Shown here one piece after another: positions 25,501 to 40,623 of a stretch of DNA of 64,000 nt. Both the position numbers and the translations under genes were made by a program. The notes under the pieces are model-generated. The model did no database searches, had not been told where the DNA came from, and saw only the letters and a program-made list of their open reading frames with translations. This DNA is from Phaeosaccion multiseriatum (Eukaryota; Ochrophyta, other classes): positions 2,046,001 to 2,110,000 of the forward strand of contig OZ218959.1 in NCBI GenBank assembly GCA_965112735.1. The letters run 5' to 3'. The number at the start of each line of letters is the position of its first letter. The first letter of the stretch is position 1.

Positions 25501-28500
25501 TCACGAGTGTGCTGTGCCCTTTGCTCTTTACGTGGTGCTCCGGCGCTGCTCGAGCGTAGTCCTGTGTCCGCCTTTGGATGATGACCATCAATGACTACCA
25601 CTGACCATCCGTTCCATTGACACCCCCACTCTCCCAACCCTCCCCTCACCTTCCTCCGTTCCATTCCATGTTGCTTCCGCTTTATACACCTATTCTCTCC
25701 CCCGGCACCACATAAACACGACTCACGCACTCCCTCCCTCACTCCCTCCCTCCCTCCCTCACTCACTCACTCACTCACTCACTCACTCACTCACTCACTC
25801 ACTCACTCACTCACTCACTCACTCACTCACTCACTCACTCACTCACTCGCTCACTCACTCACCCCCTCCCTCACTCACCCCCTCCCTCCCTCACTCACTC
25901 ACCCCCTCTCTCCCTCCCTCTCTCACTCCCTCCCTCCCTCCCTCCCGCTCTCCTTCCCTCAGGTCATCCTGGCGGCTTTGGGAGGGCAAGGTATAAGTGA
26001 GCCCCAAGATGCGATGGGAAGAACCCTCCTCCACAGAGCTTTGCTTCTGCTGCCATCGCCTGGCGCAGCAGAGGAGGGGCAGGAGGAGGGGCAGCGAGAG
26101 AGGGAAGAAGTGGAGGAGAAGAAGGAGGCAGTGATAGCGTACGTTGCGGAGGCGTGTCCAAAGGGGATGGCTGCAGTGGATGGTACGTAAGCCTACGTAT
26201 TGGGTGTGGGGTCGTGGGTCGAGCGGTGTGCTAGGTGGTTTCGTCTGTCCCATCGTTTCCTGCCCATCAAAATGATCGTTCTCCTCCTGCTCCTGGTGCT
26301 GCTCCAGCTACGGCTACTACTGCTCTCTCTCTGTTGCTGACTCTCTCTCTTTCACTCACTCGCTCTCTCTCTCTCTCCCTCCTCCCTCGGACCCTCTCTC
26401 TCTTCTTCTCTGTCCGTCTTTCCCTCCCTTCTCCCTCTGACCCTCTCTCTCTCTCTCTCTCTCCCTCTCTGTCTCTCTTCTCCACTTCCGACACCTCCTT
26501 GACTTTGGGGTGCCAAGCTTGTCGCCAAACAGCTCTGCATCTCGCTGCTGGTGCTGCGGACAGTCTGAGCGTCAGTCGCATTCTGCACAGCCTCCCTATT
26601 GCACTGGGCAGGGCTCTGGTGCTGATGAAGGATGGGGAGGTGAGTACTGTCTGGCTGGCTGACTGACTGGCTGACTGACTGACTGACTGACTGGCTGACT
26701 GGCTGACTGACGGACTGACTGGCTGACTGGCTGACTGACTGACTGACTGACTGGCTGACTGGCTGACTGACGGACTGACTGACTGACATGACTGAGCCGA
26801 ATGACGGACTGACGACTCACGAGACTTTACCGCGCGACCACATGAATGAATGAATGAATGAATGAATGAATGAATGGGGATTGAACAAGCAGGGCGACAC
26901 GGCACTCCATGTGGCTTGCCGAGTGCCAAGCGCCCCCTGCGTGTCCATGCTGTTGGAGCACGTGGACACATCTCCACACGCACAGGCGCTAGCTGCTTTT
27001 GGCGACGTGGGGAGGGGCAGCAGCAGCAGCGGCGGCGGCGGCGGTGGATTTGTCATTCACAGTCCTATGGGCGGGAGTGGGGGTGGTGTGTTTGGGAGTA
27101 ACGGGCGGTCCAGCAGCTACAGCAGCAGCGGCAGTCACCACCACAGCCCCTCTCGCACCTTTCCCAGTCCTTCGTCGTATCTCAGTCCCTCGGCGAGCCA
27201 TGGCAGTGTGGGTCTCTTTGGTAGCCCAAACAGCAGCAGAAGCAGCAGCTACAGCGGCAGCCCTGCTCGCATTTTTCGGTCCCGCTTCACCACCCAGACG
27301 ACGGCCGATGCTGCAGGCGTGGTACTGACGAAGGGCATCAGTGTCAAGGACGAAGCAGGACAGGTGGGGCGGGGAGGATGGCATAGGCGATTACCACAGT
27401 TCCAACAACCAATGATGAGAGGGGAGAAGGCATTCCCCGCTCTCTCTACATGATATACAACCTGTTCTCTTGTTCTTTTTGCTCCTCGAATCACCAACTG
27501 CTGCGCTTGACTTGACCGCCCTTCCATCGCCACCCATCCCCCCTTCCCCCAGACGCCGCTAATGTGTGCAGCAGGGGCTGCGTCTCCGGAGTGTGTGATG
27601 GAGCTCCTGGCCACCTTCCAGCCCCTCATCGCAGCCGCCACCGCAGCATCTGCCGCCATATCACCAACTGCTGCTGCAGCTCGCTCTCCCGTCGGCGGCG
27701 GTGGTGGCAGTAGTAGTAGTCGTACCAGCAGTCCGAGCCAGAGGTTTAGCCCCTCTGCTACTCAGCGTGAGCGCGAGCGACGCCGACGAGCCTCCTCCAG
27801 CGGTCGAGCGCTGCAGTGGCTGCTAGCGAGCCTCCGACAGAGGGACACCGAGGGCTGCAACGCACTGCACTTCGCGGCAGGGAGGTGAGTCAAGTCAGTC
27901 AGTCTGTCTGTTTGGTTGTCGTTCAGTTTCGTCAGTTTCGGTTTCAGTGTTTGACCTCTTCCGTCTACGACAGTGTGTTGAGTAGATGAAATATCGATCA
28001 TAGCCTTGGGTCCGGTGTGTGTCTTGCATGTCTGTGTGCCCGTCTTTCTGCTCTGCTCTGCTCTCTCTCTCTCTGTCTCTCTATCTTTACGTCCGTCCCC
28101 CCTTTATTAAAACCAACCCTCATGTTGCTTCGCTGTCGGCGGGCCTTCTCACCCCCCCCCTCTCCCCCGACCAATCACTCACCATCACTCACCATCACTC
28201 AATCGCACACTCTCACACCAGAGACGGAGAGGAGGCTGCTCAGTGCGTGCGGCTCCTGGTCGAGAAGGAGAGAGAGGTACTACTGCTGTATCACCAACTG
28301 CTGCTGCTGCTCGAAGACCGCGTGCCTGGCGCTGTTCGCTCCTCCTCCTCCTCCTCTTCGGGGTTGCTCTCCCAGGTACAGCCATGGATTGATACGTAGT
28401 GATACGGAGTGCATGGTGTGGAAGTGTGTGTCGATGCTCTAATTAATCGACTTGTTGGTAGATAGTGCGATAGGTAGATACATGGTGCGAGGAGTGGGTG

Positions 28501-28718
28501 CCAATGCTGCTCTTGTGTGTTGTGATGCTCCTGCGGGTCCCGCTCTCAATCAGCGAGGAGTACATGCTTGATGGATGGCTGGATGGATGGATGGATGGAT
28601 GGATGGATGGATGGATGGATGGATGGATGGATAGATGGATGGATGGATGGATGGATGGATAGATGGATGGATTGATGGATGGATAGCTGTATGGATGGAT
28701 TGATGGATGGATAGCTGG

Positions 28719-28752
<34 letters not shown>

Positions 28753-28755
28753 AGC

Positions 28756-28788
<33 letters not shown>

Positions 28789-30646
28789 AGCTGGATGGAT
28801 GGATGGATGGATGGATGGATGGATGGATGGATGGATGACGGAATGGACTCATGATTTTTTCTGCTTTAAGATGGTGGTAATTGCGGTAATTGTACGCCCG
28901 TCCGCTGCCATCCACACAATCTCCTCTCACGCACGCGCGCACGCACGCACATACGCACGCACGCACATGCATGGATGTGTCTCACCACACCTCTATCAGG
29001 CCACCCCCACCGACCCCATCCGGGGAAGTTTCGTCTGGCCCCCCGAGGCAGCCATCAATTGCCGCGAAACGAAGAATGGAGCCACACCGCTGCACATCGC
29101 TGCGGGTGAGTGAAGTGCAAAGAGAGGGCAGAGTACAAGGGCCAGAGGAGGAGGGGAGGGAGGAGGGGGCAAGTGGCAGGGGGGAGGGGAAGGCTCTCAG
29201 TGTTAAGCCCTCTCTCGTGCTCTTATCTTTCCTTCCCTTTCTCTCTCTGGCCTTCTCTCTCCGCCTTTTCTCGTCCCTCTCTTTCTCTCGTCTCCCTTCC
29301 TGTCTCCCTCCCCCCCCCCTTACCTCACCCACCCTCCTCTCTCTCAGGCGAGGGCAACGCATCCACCGTCGGCGCTTTGCTTGAGGAGGGGGCTTCGCCT
29401 CACGCTCGCGATGATGACCTGTGGACACCGATCTGGTACGCTGACTACAGGTAAGTGCGGGTGCATGAGAAGCAAGGGACACCCTCTTCCTCCTCTTCCT
29501 CCTCCTCCTGCTGCTGCTACTGCAGCTGCTGCCGCCCTAAGCTCGGATGGCAGTATACGTGCTCGCATTCATTGCTTTGCTTCCTCCATTCCCCCCTCCG
29601 CTGTGCTGTGCTGTGGTGTGCGGTGCCACATCTTCAAACCGTACTTATCCCTACGTACATCCATCCACCCACCCATCCACCCACCCATCAACTACCATCC
29701 ATCCGTCCATCAATCCACCCATCCATCCATCCACCTGTCCATCCACTGTCATCTATCCATCCATCCATCCACCGTCATCCATCCATCCATCCATCCGTCC
29801 ACTGCCATCCACCGCCATCCATCCACCCCCTCAGCTCCAACCCCAACAAGCACAAGGTGGTGCTGCTGCTGCTGAGCGTCGACCCCACAGAGCAGCTGCA
29901 CAACCTCGGGGAGAGCCTCACCACGGAGAGGCGCAAGAATGAGAAAGTTGTGCGCCTCATGCAGAACCTCGCTACGGAGGTAAGTAAGCGCGTTGGTTGT
30001 TCGGGTGGTCGGGCGGTATGTCGGTTGTTCGGGCGGTCGGTGCGTCGCATGATCACTTGAATGATTGCGCTTTGCTTCGTTTCGTTTGGTTGTTTGGTTA
30101 TTTGGTTGGTTGGTTGGTTGGTTGGTTCGTTGGTTCAGTACGGTCAACCCACGCGTCAATCCCTTGCCTGCGCACTCACTCTCTGTGATATGCTACCGAC
30201 GCTGCCCGCCCTCCCTTCTGTTGCCCCCTGCCCTCCCCCCCGACCCTCTCTCCTCCTTCTTATCCTCCCCCTCCGCCTCATCCTCCGCCTCTTCCTCAGC
30301 CGGCCTTCTACGACTTTGTCTACAAGCTTGTGGGATCCAACATGGAGCTGCTGGACGGCAGCCTTAGCTTCCTCCTGCTCAACCCCGCGCTGCTGTCCTT
30401 CGATGTCAAGGCTAAGTACGCTCGGCACAACATGGCACACTTGAAGCGAAGCGCTTCGGTAAGCTACTCGAATGGCGGGCATAAGGGCAGGGTGGGGCAG
30501 TTGGTGATACAGGGCAGTTGGTGATACAGGGCAAGGCAGGGTAGGGCGGAGCAGACACACACATTGTAGACCCACCCACCAACCCACGAACTCCGGCCTA
30601 CGATCTCTCACACGTACCTGCCCTCGCATGCATACACACACATACT

Positions 30647-30677
<31 letters not shown>

Positions 30678-33600
30678 TCGCACACGCACACGCGCACGCA
30701 CGCACACACACACACACACTCGCACACGCACACCTTACACACCCACACACGCACGTCCACAAACGTCCACATACACCCGTCCACAGCCCTACGATACCTA
30801 CGGCCGCGGCTATGACGGGCACAGTGGAGTCTTGCCCTGCCAGAGGCTCTCCAGAGCCCGAGGGGGGGCGCTGGGTCCGCTGCTGGACACTCTCCAAGGC
30901 CTGCGGACACAGAGGGGCGAAGGCGCGGCGGTGGGCTTCCTACGGCACGGGCTTGCCAATGTGTACTTCGCCATCGGACGCGAGATGGGAGCAGGGCCAG
31001 GGGTGAGTTGAGTCAGTCATTAGTGCCTACTTGTTTTGATGGGATGAAGTTCACCTGTCTAGGCTCTGGGCCTCATCTCTCTTTCCCTCGTTCTCTCTCG
31101 ATGTATGTGTGTGTGTCTCTCCCTCTCTGTTTGTATCTCTTCTTGGCATGCATCACATTCGCAGTCTATTGTTCTTTCTGTCTCCGAAATTGGATTTGCA
31201 TTTTAGGCTGAGTCTGATGCGAAGCAACCTGCCCCACCCCCACTTATTTACCTCTTCCTTCTCTTCTTCCTTCCAAACCTTCCAATCTGCGTGCCTGCGT
31301 GCACCAAAAGGTCAATCGCGAGGCTTGGGAGCTTGTGGGAAGAGACTTGGTCGAGCCGCAGGAGCGGGGGCACACCCAGGGCGAAGGGCCGGGGGTAGGC
31401 GAGGCAGCCACGATACCAACCATGCCAGCCACACAAACCGCCGCGACAGGCCACGGACAGCAGGGTGAGGGAGGGGAAGACGAGCGCGCTGACGACGACG
31501 ATGATGTTGTGGTTATGCGAGTTGTACCACCAACAGCAGTAGGAGCAGGTGATACAGCTGAGGAGGAGGAGGAGGCGGAGGAGGAGGAGGAGGCGAGAGC
31601 AGCAGGAGCAGGAGCAGTCGGTGTAGGGGTCACAGCAACCGGTCGTGCTCAGGGAGGGGTGGAGGGGGGCGGAGAGTGGGAGTTGAGGAACGGCTTCTTC
31701 AGCGCGTTGGAAGAAGGAGGTGTCACCTACGGCCCAAAACGCCTTCCTGCCAACCAGAGAGACAGGTGTGAGCAAAGAAGTGGATTCCGTGCATTCCGTG
31801 GTTTGGATTCCGTCATTTCTTAGCTCGTCTCTCGTCTCTCTCTGTATATACATGTTTCCCCTCCCCGTCTCTCTTCCCCCCTTTCGTCCCCTTCCTCGTC
31901 CGCCCCTGCCGCCACCCCACCCTCCTTAAGCTGCCCCTTCTTCCCCTCTCTATCGTACTCGGAACCCCCCCCCCCCCCTCCCCCCCCCCCTTCCCTCCTT
32001 CTCTTAATGCTCACATGGGCAGTCAGACTCATTCCTTTCCCGCTTGCCCATGTGCTTGTGCGTGTGCCTGTCCCGTGTGTGTATCCATCCACAGAGAATC
32101 GTTCCTTGTGTACATGGAGCTTGTGGGTATGTTGATTGGGCACATTATTTGGGAGGCGAAAATCCTCAACCTCAACCTCAACCCCTGCTTCTGGAAGGTC
32201 AGTGAGAGTCCGTGGGGGGGGGGGGGTGTATGCGTGGGTGTGTGTGTCTTGTGTGTACGTGTATGTACGTGTGTGTACGTGTGTGTGAGAGAGACAGAGA
32301 AAGGCCATCCCCGGAAGATACAAACATAAGTACATACTTCGAAGTACATAAGTACATAAAAGTACATACGTACTTCCCCCCTCCCCCCGAGCTTGCACTT
32401 GTGCAGTTTGTGCTTGTTGCGTTGCGCCCTATGTTCTGTGCTTGGGGCTTGCCGACCCACTTGTTCTTGGGCCTTACTCTTGTGCCTTACCCTTGTGCCT
32501 TACTCTTGTGCCTTACTCTTGTGCCTTCCTCGTGTAACGCTTCACTCTTGTGTGTGCTCCACCCTGTATGCCTCCCTCTTGTGCCTTACTCTTGCGCTTC
32601 ACTCTTATGCTTTACTTGTGTGCTTCACTCTTGTGTGTGCTCCACTCTGTATGCCTCCCTCTTGTGCCTTACTCTTGTGCTTCACTCTTATGCTTTACTT
32701 GTGTGCTTCACTCTTGTGTGTGCTCCACTCTGTATGCCTCCCTCTTGTGCCTTACTCTTGTGCTTCACTCTTATGCTTTACTTGTGTGCTTCACTCTTGT
32801 GCTTTACTCTTGTGTGCCTCCCTCTAACGCCTCACTCAGGTCATGCAGCGTCGAGCAGTGAGTCTGGAGGAGCTTTCTGCAATGGACACGGACGTGCATC
32901 GCAATCTTCAATGGCTGCTGGACAATGAGGGAGTGGAGGCCCTAGGCTTGACCTTCACGTGCTCCCAGACGGTCACCACCTCGTCTCTCCGTCCCGTGCC
33001 TCCAGCACCGGCAGTGGTGACGCAGGACAGTAGCCAAGAGGAGGGCCGTGGGGGAGGCAGCAGCAGCGTCACCAACAGCAGGGGCGGTATCATCGACAGG
33101 GACGGCGCGGGATCGAGCGGGAAGGGAGGGGGAGGAGGGGGAGGAGGAGGAGGAGGAGGAGGAGGAGGAGGAGGAGGAGGAGGAGGAGCAGAGGGAGGAG
33201 GGACCTTCTTCAGCATTGTGGACGTACCGATTTGCCCCGGTGGAGAGAATATAGAGGTGACAGACGACAACAAGGCCGAGTACATCAAGTTGATGATCAA
33301 GGCAAAGGTAGGAAGGAGTGCTGCCCTCTCTTCCTCTGCCTCTGCGCCGCCTCTGCTGCCGCTGTGCCTGTTGTGGAAGAGATGAAAGGCACATCTCGCT
33401 GGGGACGCCTGGCTGTCTCTCCCTCGGATGTCGGCTATTTCCCGTTACGGGCATATGGACCCATTGGCCTCTCCTCTGCCCTACTTCGACGCCCCCCCTT
33501 CCCTCCTTCACCCTCCTCATCCCTCCTCCCTCCCCATCCCCTCCCCCCCCCTGCTCCCCCCAAGACTGTGGACGCGTGGGGAAGCCAGGGCCGTGCGTTG

Positions 33601-34515
33601 TGGCGGGGACTGACGGCGGTGGTGCCCAAGCACTTGCTGCAAATGTTCAATGAGAACGAGCTGGGCCTGCTGTTGGCCGGCACGCAGGAGGTGAGTGAGT
33701 GAGTGAGTGAGTGAGTGAGTGAGTGAGTGAGTGAGGGCCAGATGGAATGCGTGCGTGTTTTGCATGCGTGTGGCGTGTGGTGTGTGTGTGTGTGTATGCG
33801 TGTGCATGCATGCGTGCGTGTGTGCGTGTTGTGTGTGTGTGTGTGCGTGCGTGTGTATGCATTTGTGACTCTGCGTGTGTAGTGTGTTGTATACGTGCTC
33901 AGAATCCCGTCGCCACACACTTTCTTCTCCCACCCCCATCCCCATTAGATCGACGTGGCCGAGTGGAGGCGGACCACCAGCTTCATGGGCAGCGAGAGGG
34001 ATGCGGAGTGGTTCTGGCAGGTCGTCACTTCCCTGGCGCCTCACGAGAAGGTACCGCACCTTACCTCGGACGTACTCGCACGAACCACTCGGAGCCACAA
34101 AAAGGCTCTCCCTTGTGCATCGTTCCGGACTGGGGCAGGAAGAGAGGCAGGGAACACATCCTTTGGCCGTGTAAAGCGGCGCGTGTCTGACATCTTCTCT
34201 CCCCTCCCCTCCCTCCCTCCCCTCCCTCCCTCCCTCCCTCCCTCCCTCCCTCCCTCCCTCCCTCCCTCCTTTGGAGGACAGGCGTTGCTGCTCAAGTTTG
34301 TAACAGGATGCTCGAAGCTGCCCATCGGAGGCTTCGCCAGCTTGAATCCCGCCTTCGAGGTCGCCGTTTCGGAACACCGCCCTGTGGACTCTCTCCCCAA
34401 CGCAGCTACCTGCTTCAACCAACTGAAACTGCCGCGGTATAGCAGCGCCGATCAGATGCGCAAGAGCGTCCTCGTGGCCCTGAGGCACGGCTGTGAGGGC
34501 TTTGCCTTCGTTTAA
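22544..34515 (+). CDS. PHD finger-ankyrin-HECT E3 ubiquitin ligase
   Basis: Twenty exons join in phase into about 1752 residues: 22544-23148, 23421-23525, 23782-23922, 24361-25252, 25963-26182, 26518-26639, 26893-27363, 27553-27884, 28222-28375, 29000-29105, 29348-29450, 29835-29979, 30300-30458, 30787-31002, 31311-31765, 32095-32197, 32840-33307, 33565-33690, 33949-34050, 34282-34515. Order: basic/acidic disordered N-terminus with KKKR-type nuclear signals; a PHD finger (~231-289: QCGRC, ICANEVC, HGAC, WCLTC, the C4HC3 pattern); basic linker; ankyrin repeats (~580-1080: [57 protein letters not shown]); HECT domain from ~1160 ([34 protein letters not shown]) to the end. The catalytic cysteine is in [12 protein letters not shown], codon 34411-34413. 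It should transfer ubiquitin to targets read by PHD/ankyrin parts, probably on chromatin. A poly-Gly insert interrupts HECT. One intron is GC-AG. Exon 7 may start three bases earlier. Confidence 0.92.
23640..23690. repeat. GA and GAGT repeats in HECT gene intron 2
   Basis: A short GA array passes into GAGT/GTGA units within the GC-AG intron 23526-23781. Confidence 0.7.
23930..24062. repeat. CA-rich array after the PHD exon-3 donor
   Basis: CA with CG and AT interruptions begins within ten bases of the donor at 23923 and runs through the first third of the intron 23923-24360. Confidence 0.8.
25276..25950. repeat. (CTCA)n filling HECT gene intron 4
   Basis: Two long CTCA arrays (about 25276-25505 and 25730-25950, the second mixed with CCCT) bracket a non-repeat core at 25506-25730. 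The second array runs into the 3' splice site at 25961-25962. Confidence 0.9.
26644..26790. repeat. GACTGGCT repeats after the exon-6 donor
   Basis: Units of GACT and GGCT follow the donor GTGAGTACTGTCTGGCT within about ten bases. A short GAAT array (26843-26876) lies near the next acceptor. Confidence 0.85.
27489..27503 (+). repeat. Near-copy of the dispersed word (14 of 15), intronic
   Basis: AATCACCAACTGCTG lies in the HECT gene intron 27364-27552, about 50 bases before its 3' splice site. Confidence 0.5.
27659..27673 (+). repeat. Copy of the dispersed word TATCACCAACTGCTG
   Basis: Exact copy in a HECT gene exon, read as ISPTA in frame. Confidence 0.7.
28289..28303 (+). repeat. Copy of the dispersed word TATCACCAACTGCTG
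   Basis: Exact copy in the next HECT gene exon, here read in another frame as YHQLL within an ankyrin-region helix. Confidence 0.7.
28566..28846. repeat. (GGAT)n array in HECT gene intron 9
   Basis: About seventy GGAT units with GATA, GATT and AGCT interruptions. Larger blocks such as GGATGGATAGCTGGATGGAT recur, so there is higher-order structure. Confidence 0.9.
29660..29828. repeat. (CATC)n array before HECT gene exon 12
   Basis: CATC/CACC/GTCC units run up to the 3' splice site at 29833-29834 and form its pyrimidine-rich tract. Confidence 0.85.
30498..30526 (-). repeat. Tandem pair of dispersed-word cores, intronic
   Basis: CAGTTGGTGATA occurs twice with a spacing of 17 bases inside HECT gene intron 30459-30786, antisense to the gene. 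Each keeps the first 12 bases of the word but ends in GGG. Confidence 0.55.
32540..32830 (+). repeat. 83-base minisatellite in HECT gene intron 16
   Basis: The marker GCCTCCCTCTTGTGCC recurs with exact 83-base spacing (near 32571, 32654 and 32737), giving a little over three units. Each unit is itself built from shorter CTCTTGTGCTTCA-like modules that extend left to about 32465. It lies in the intron 32198-32839. Confidence 0.85.
33691..33734 (+). repeat. (GTGA)n starting exactly at a splice donor
   Basis: The donor GAG|GTGAGTGAGTGAG is the first unit of an eleven-copy GTGA array. A GT/GC array follows at 33777-33860 in the same intron. Confidence 0.9.
34197..34268 (+). repeat. (CCCT)n before the last HECT gene exon
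   Basis: CCCT units occupy the intron just before the 3' splice site at 34280-34281, acting as its pyrimidine tract. Confidence 0.85.
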
Positions 34516-34716
34516 CTTTAATGGAAATGGATGAGTAAGGAGTGGTTTAGAGTCCACAGCTGTGCGCCCGGGCGGCTGCGTGCCGCCTCCTTTGTGTCTT
34601 GTCCTTGCTCCTTCAGGGCGCACAAAAGGTCTTGGCAAGGAACCGCCCCAAATTGAAATTGAATCCCGATTACTTTTATACACGGGGGGGTGGTAAACTT
34701 GAGCGAGGAGGGTGCC

Positions 34717-37722
<3,006 letters not shown>

Positions 37723-38538
37723 TGTAAATAAAATGTACATGATAACGCAGGCTTGCTTGACATTGGCTCTGGCTGCGAGGAGAAGCCGTACAACCTCTGT
37801 GCGGTTGTTCTGGGATGCCCTGTATAGAGGTGTAAACCCCTCGTCGTCAGGTTTATTCACGCGCGCGCCATGGGACAGCAAAGTACAGACCACACCTGAG
37901 TGTCCGTTCTCGGAAGCGGCGTTGAGGGCAGTCACTCCGAAGCTGCTCGCTTCATTCACCTGAGCACCGGCCAGAATGAGTTTGCGTATCACAAGATCGT
38001 ATCCTGCGTAGCTGGCGGCGATCAGAGGCGTTGTGCCTTCAGCATTACACATCGCCTGACTTGGATTGGCCCCTTCCCGAAGCAGAAGCTCGACAACATC
38101 AGCCCTTCCCGAGCTTGCCGCTGCAGTCATGGGTGTGTCCCCATCAGCGCAAAAGAAAGCCTCATCTAGGCACGACCTCCTTCCTTTTGCGCTGGCGAGG
38201 AGGGTTCTAATGGCTAGTTTCACGTATCTGATCCCCTTCCCCTCCGTGATAGCACTATACAGGCTTGTGGCCTGTCATGTCCGAGCAAAGGGAACGGAGG
38301 AGCGTGTAAAAGGGAGAGAGTGGGGGGGGCAAAGGAGGTGGGGTATAGGGTGAGTCAAGAACGCGCTAAGGCGGCCTCGGCCAGTCAAGAGGGCGGAGCA
38401 ACGGAGCAACACGAGACTTATACGTCGAATCATCGAATCACAGTCAGCACAAGCTGAGGGACCAGCAAAGCGCCCATTCACTTGGCTCCGATGTACCTCC
38501 TCGCTAACTCGGGGGAGTGCTCTCCTCCTCTGGGCCAT

Positions 38539-39056
38539 GATGGCACACCGAAAGAGAAAGCCTTCAGGCTATGCTAGCAGCAGGAGGCGAGCCCAAACAC
38601 AGCTTCACGCTACGTCTCCTTCTGCAGGCCATGCAAAGTCGGGGGGGGGGGTTTGTGGAGGGAAAGGGCGCTATTGCCAAATTTAAACTCGTTGTGTAGC
38701 GCGCGCACCCACGCCTCCATTTTTTCTCCGTTTTTCTCTCATCACACTGGCTCGGGCTTCCTCCCGCTCTCCAACTCATCCAATCTACGTCACACCATAC
38801 TATCTCCCGCCCCCCCCCCTCCCTCCGCGCTATCGCAGGCGCTACCCACAGCCGCTGTCCCGTCTTGAGAGAGTCAATGCCTCTCATCCTCCGTCGACCT
38901 TTGCTGTCTGGTGTCAAGACTGGTGGAGAAAACACGCGTCATCCTCCTCCCTGCAGCAGGTCCAGCGCGGGCTTCTTTTCCCCCTTCTATCATCTACCCC
39001 TATACACACTTGCATACATACATGCATATATACGTGCATACATAACGACACATGTT
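38539..39056. other. Spacer between ankyrin and surface-protein genes
   Basis: Both neighbours are on the minus strand, so this holds the ankyrin promoter and the surface protein's 3' end. A G run at 38641-38650 and a C run near 38810 are the only simple features. No coding frame is convincing. Confidence 0.5.
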
Positions 39057-40475
39057 TTAGTACTTGCTCTCCTCTCTACGCTTGGCCCCCGCCCCGGCCT
39101 TCGCGGCATCGTGTAGGGGAGACAGCGAGCGAGAGGCCTGCCTCTTGATGGAGCTCTGCGACATGACAGCGGCCACCGCTTCCGGGGTGGAGGGTTTGAG
39201 ATCAGTGCTCATGCGGTCTTCCCAAGTGGGGAAGGGTGAGAACTCCGAGAACTTCATGTCCATACCAAGGCCTTCACGTATCTCTCGGGCCTTTCGCACG
39301 TTGGAAGGGGTGGGAACGGGCTGCAGGGGGGGGGGCGTTAAAAGAGAGTGGAAAGAAGCACGAGAGGAAGAGGACGGGAGAGGAGCATTCCGGGAGGAAG
39401 ATGGAGGGAGAGCAAGGGGTTGAAGAGCGGTAGGGAGAGCGGCGACAGGGAGAGGGAGGCATGATGATGAGCAACCTTGGGAACGGCACGATGAGGCGCT
39501 CGCTCACACTTCCACACCCGTCATGCAGTGGGGGTGAAGCGCCCTCAGGCGGCGGATAGGCCGACCGCACAGAGCTCATTATTGCTTGGACAGATGATCC
39601 TAGACACACAGAAACACACACGCACGCACACACACACATACACGCACGCACGCACGCACGCACGCACACGCACATACCCAGATGACATGCACACGAGCCT
39701 AAGCTAATGTGCGAATCAATGCCAGGTCCCTCACCTGAGAGATTTGAGTGGCAGCTCGTCCATCGTGCTGTGCGACGAAGGCGGCAGCGCACTGAATCAG
39801 AGCGTCCAGCACGAGGAGGATGTTGAGGGCCACAACGAGGGTAGCGAAGGTCTCCTGATCGAACTTGTCTTCGTTGGACACGTCAAGCCTCACCAGCAGG
39901 CTCAGGTACATGACCTACATGAGATGGGATCAGGGAAAGAGAGCAGAAGGAGGACGAAAAAGGTCAGTCCGTAAGAGCAGAAAAACACACAAGGCAAGGC
40001 GAGTGAAGGGAAGGCGTGGCGACAGAGCGACATGCAGTGCAGAGCAATGATGGACGCCGCTCCTCCTCCTCCGCCTCCGCCCCTCTTCGCGTACCATGAA
40101 AATAACAGTGCTTCCGAGCACCTGCGTAGGGGCGAGAAAGGAGGGAGAAGAGCGGCGTGGGATGAGTCAGTCAGACAGCAGAGCGCGCATGGACCAGGCA
40201 GCACAAGCACAGGCATAGAACACGGCCTGCCTCCACATGATGGGGATCTAGCTCTGGACCCGCGGAAGGGAAGGGAAGCGAAGTGAAGGCACTCACAAAG
40301 GAATAGAGGTCCCCTGTCGCCCGAAAGGGGCGGAATCCGAAGTAGGCCACAATGCACACGCAGCTGAAGATACAGCCAATCTGCTCCGTTAAGGTAGCAG
40401 CACCATTGATTCGCAAGAGCGGTGGAGGCGGGGGGGGGGGGGGGGGGGCAGGATAGCGCCAGGAGAGCGGGCGGG

Positions 40476-40518
<43 letters not shown>

Positions 40519-40583
40519 AGAGAGAGAGAGAGGGAGAGGAGAGAGAGAGAGAGAGAGGAGGGAGAGAGAGAGAGAGAGAGAGT

Positions 40584-40623
<40 letters not shown>

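Noticed and set aside
28566-28846. GGAT array considered as a CRISPR-like or telomere-like repeat
   Set aside because: Units are contiguous tetranucleotides without spacers, in a eukaryotic intron; an ordinary microsatellite.
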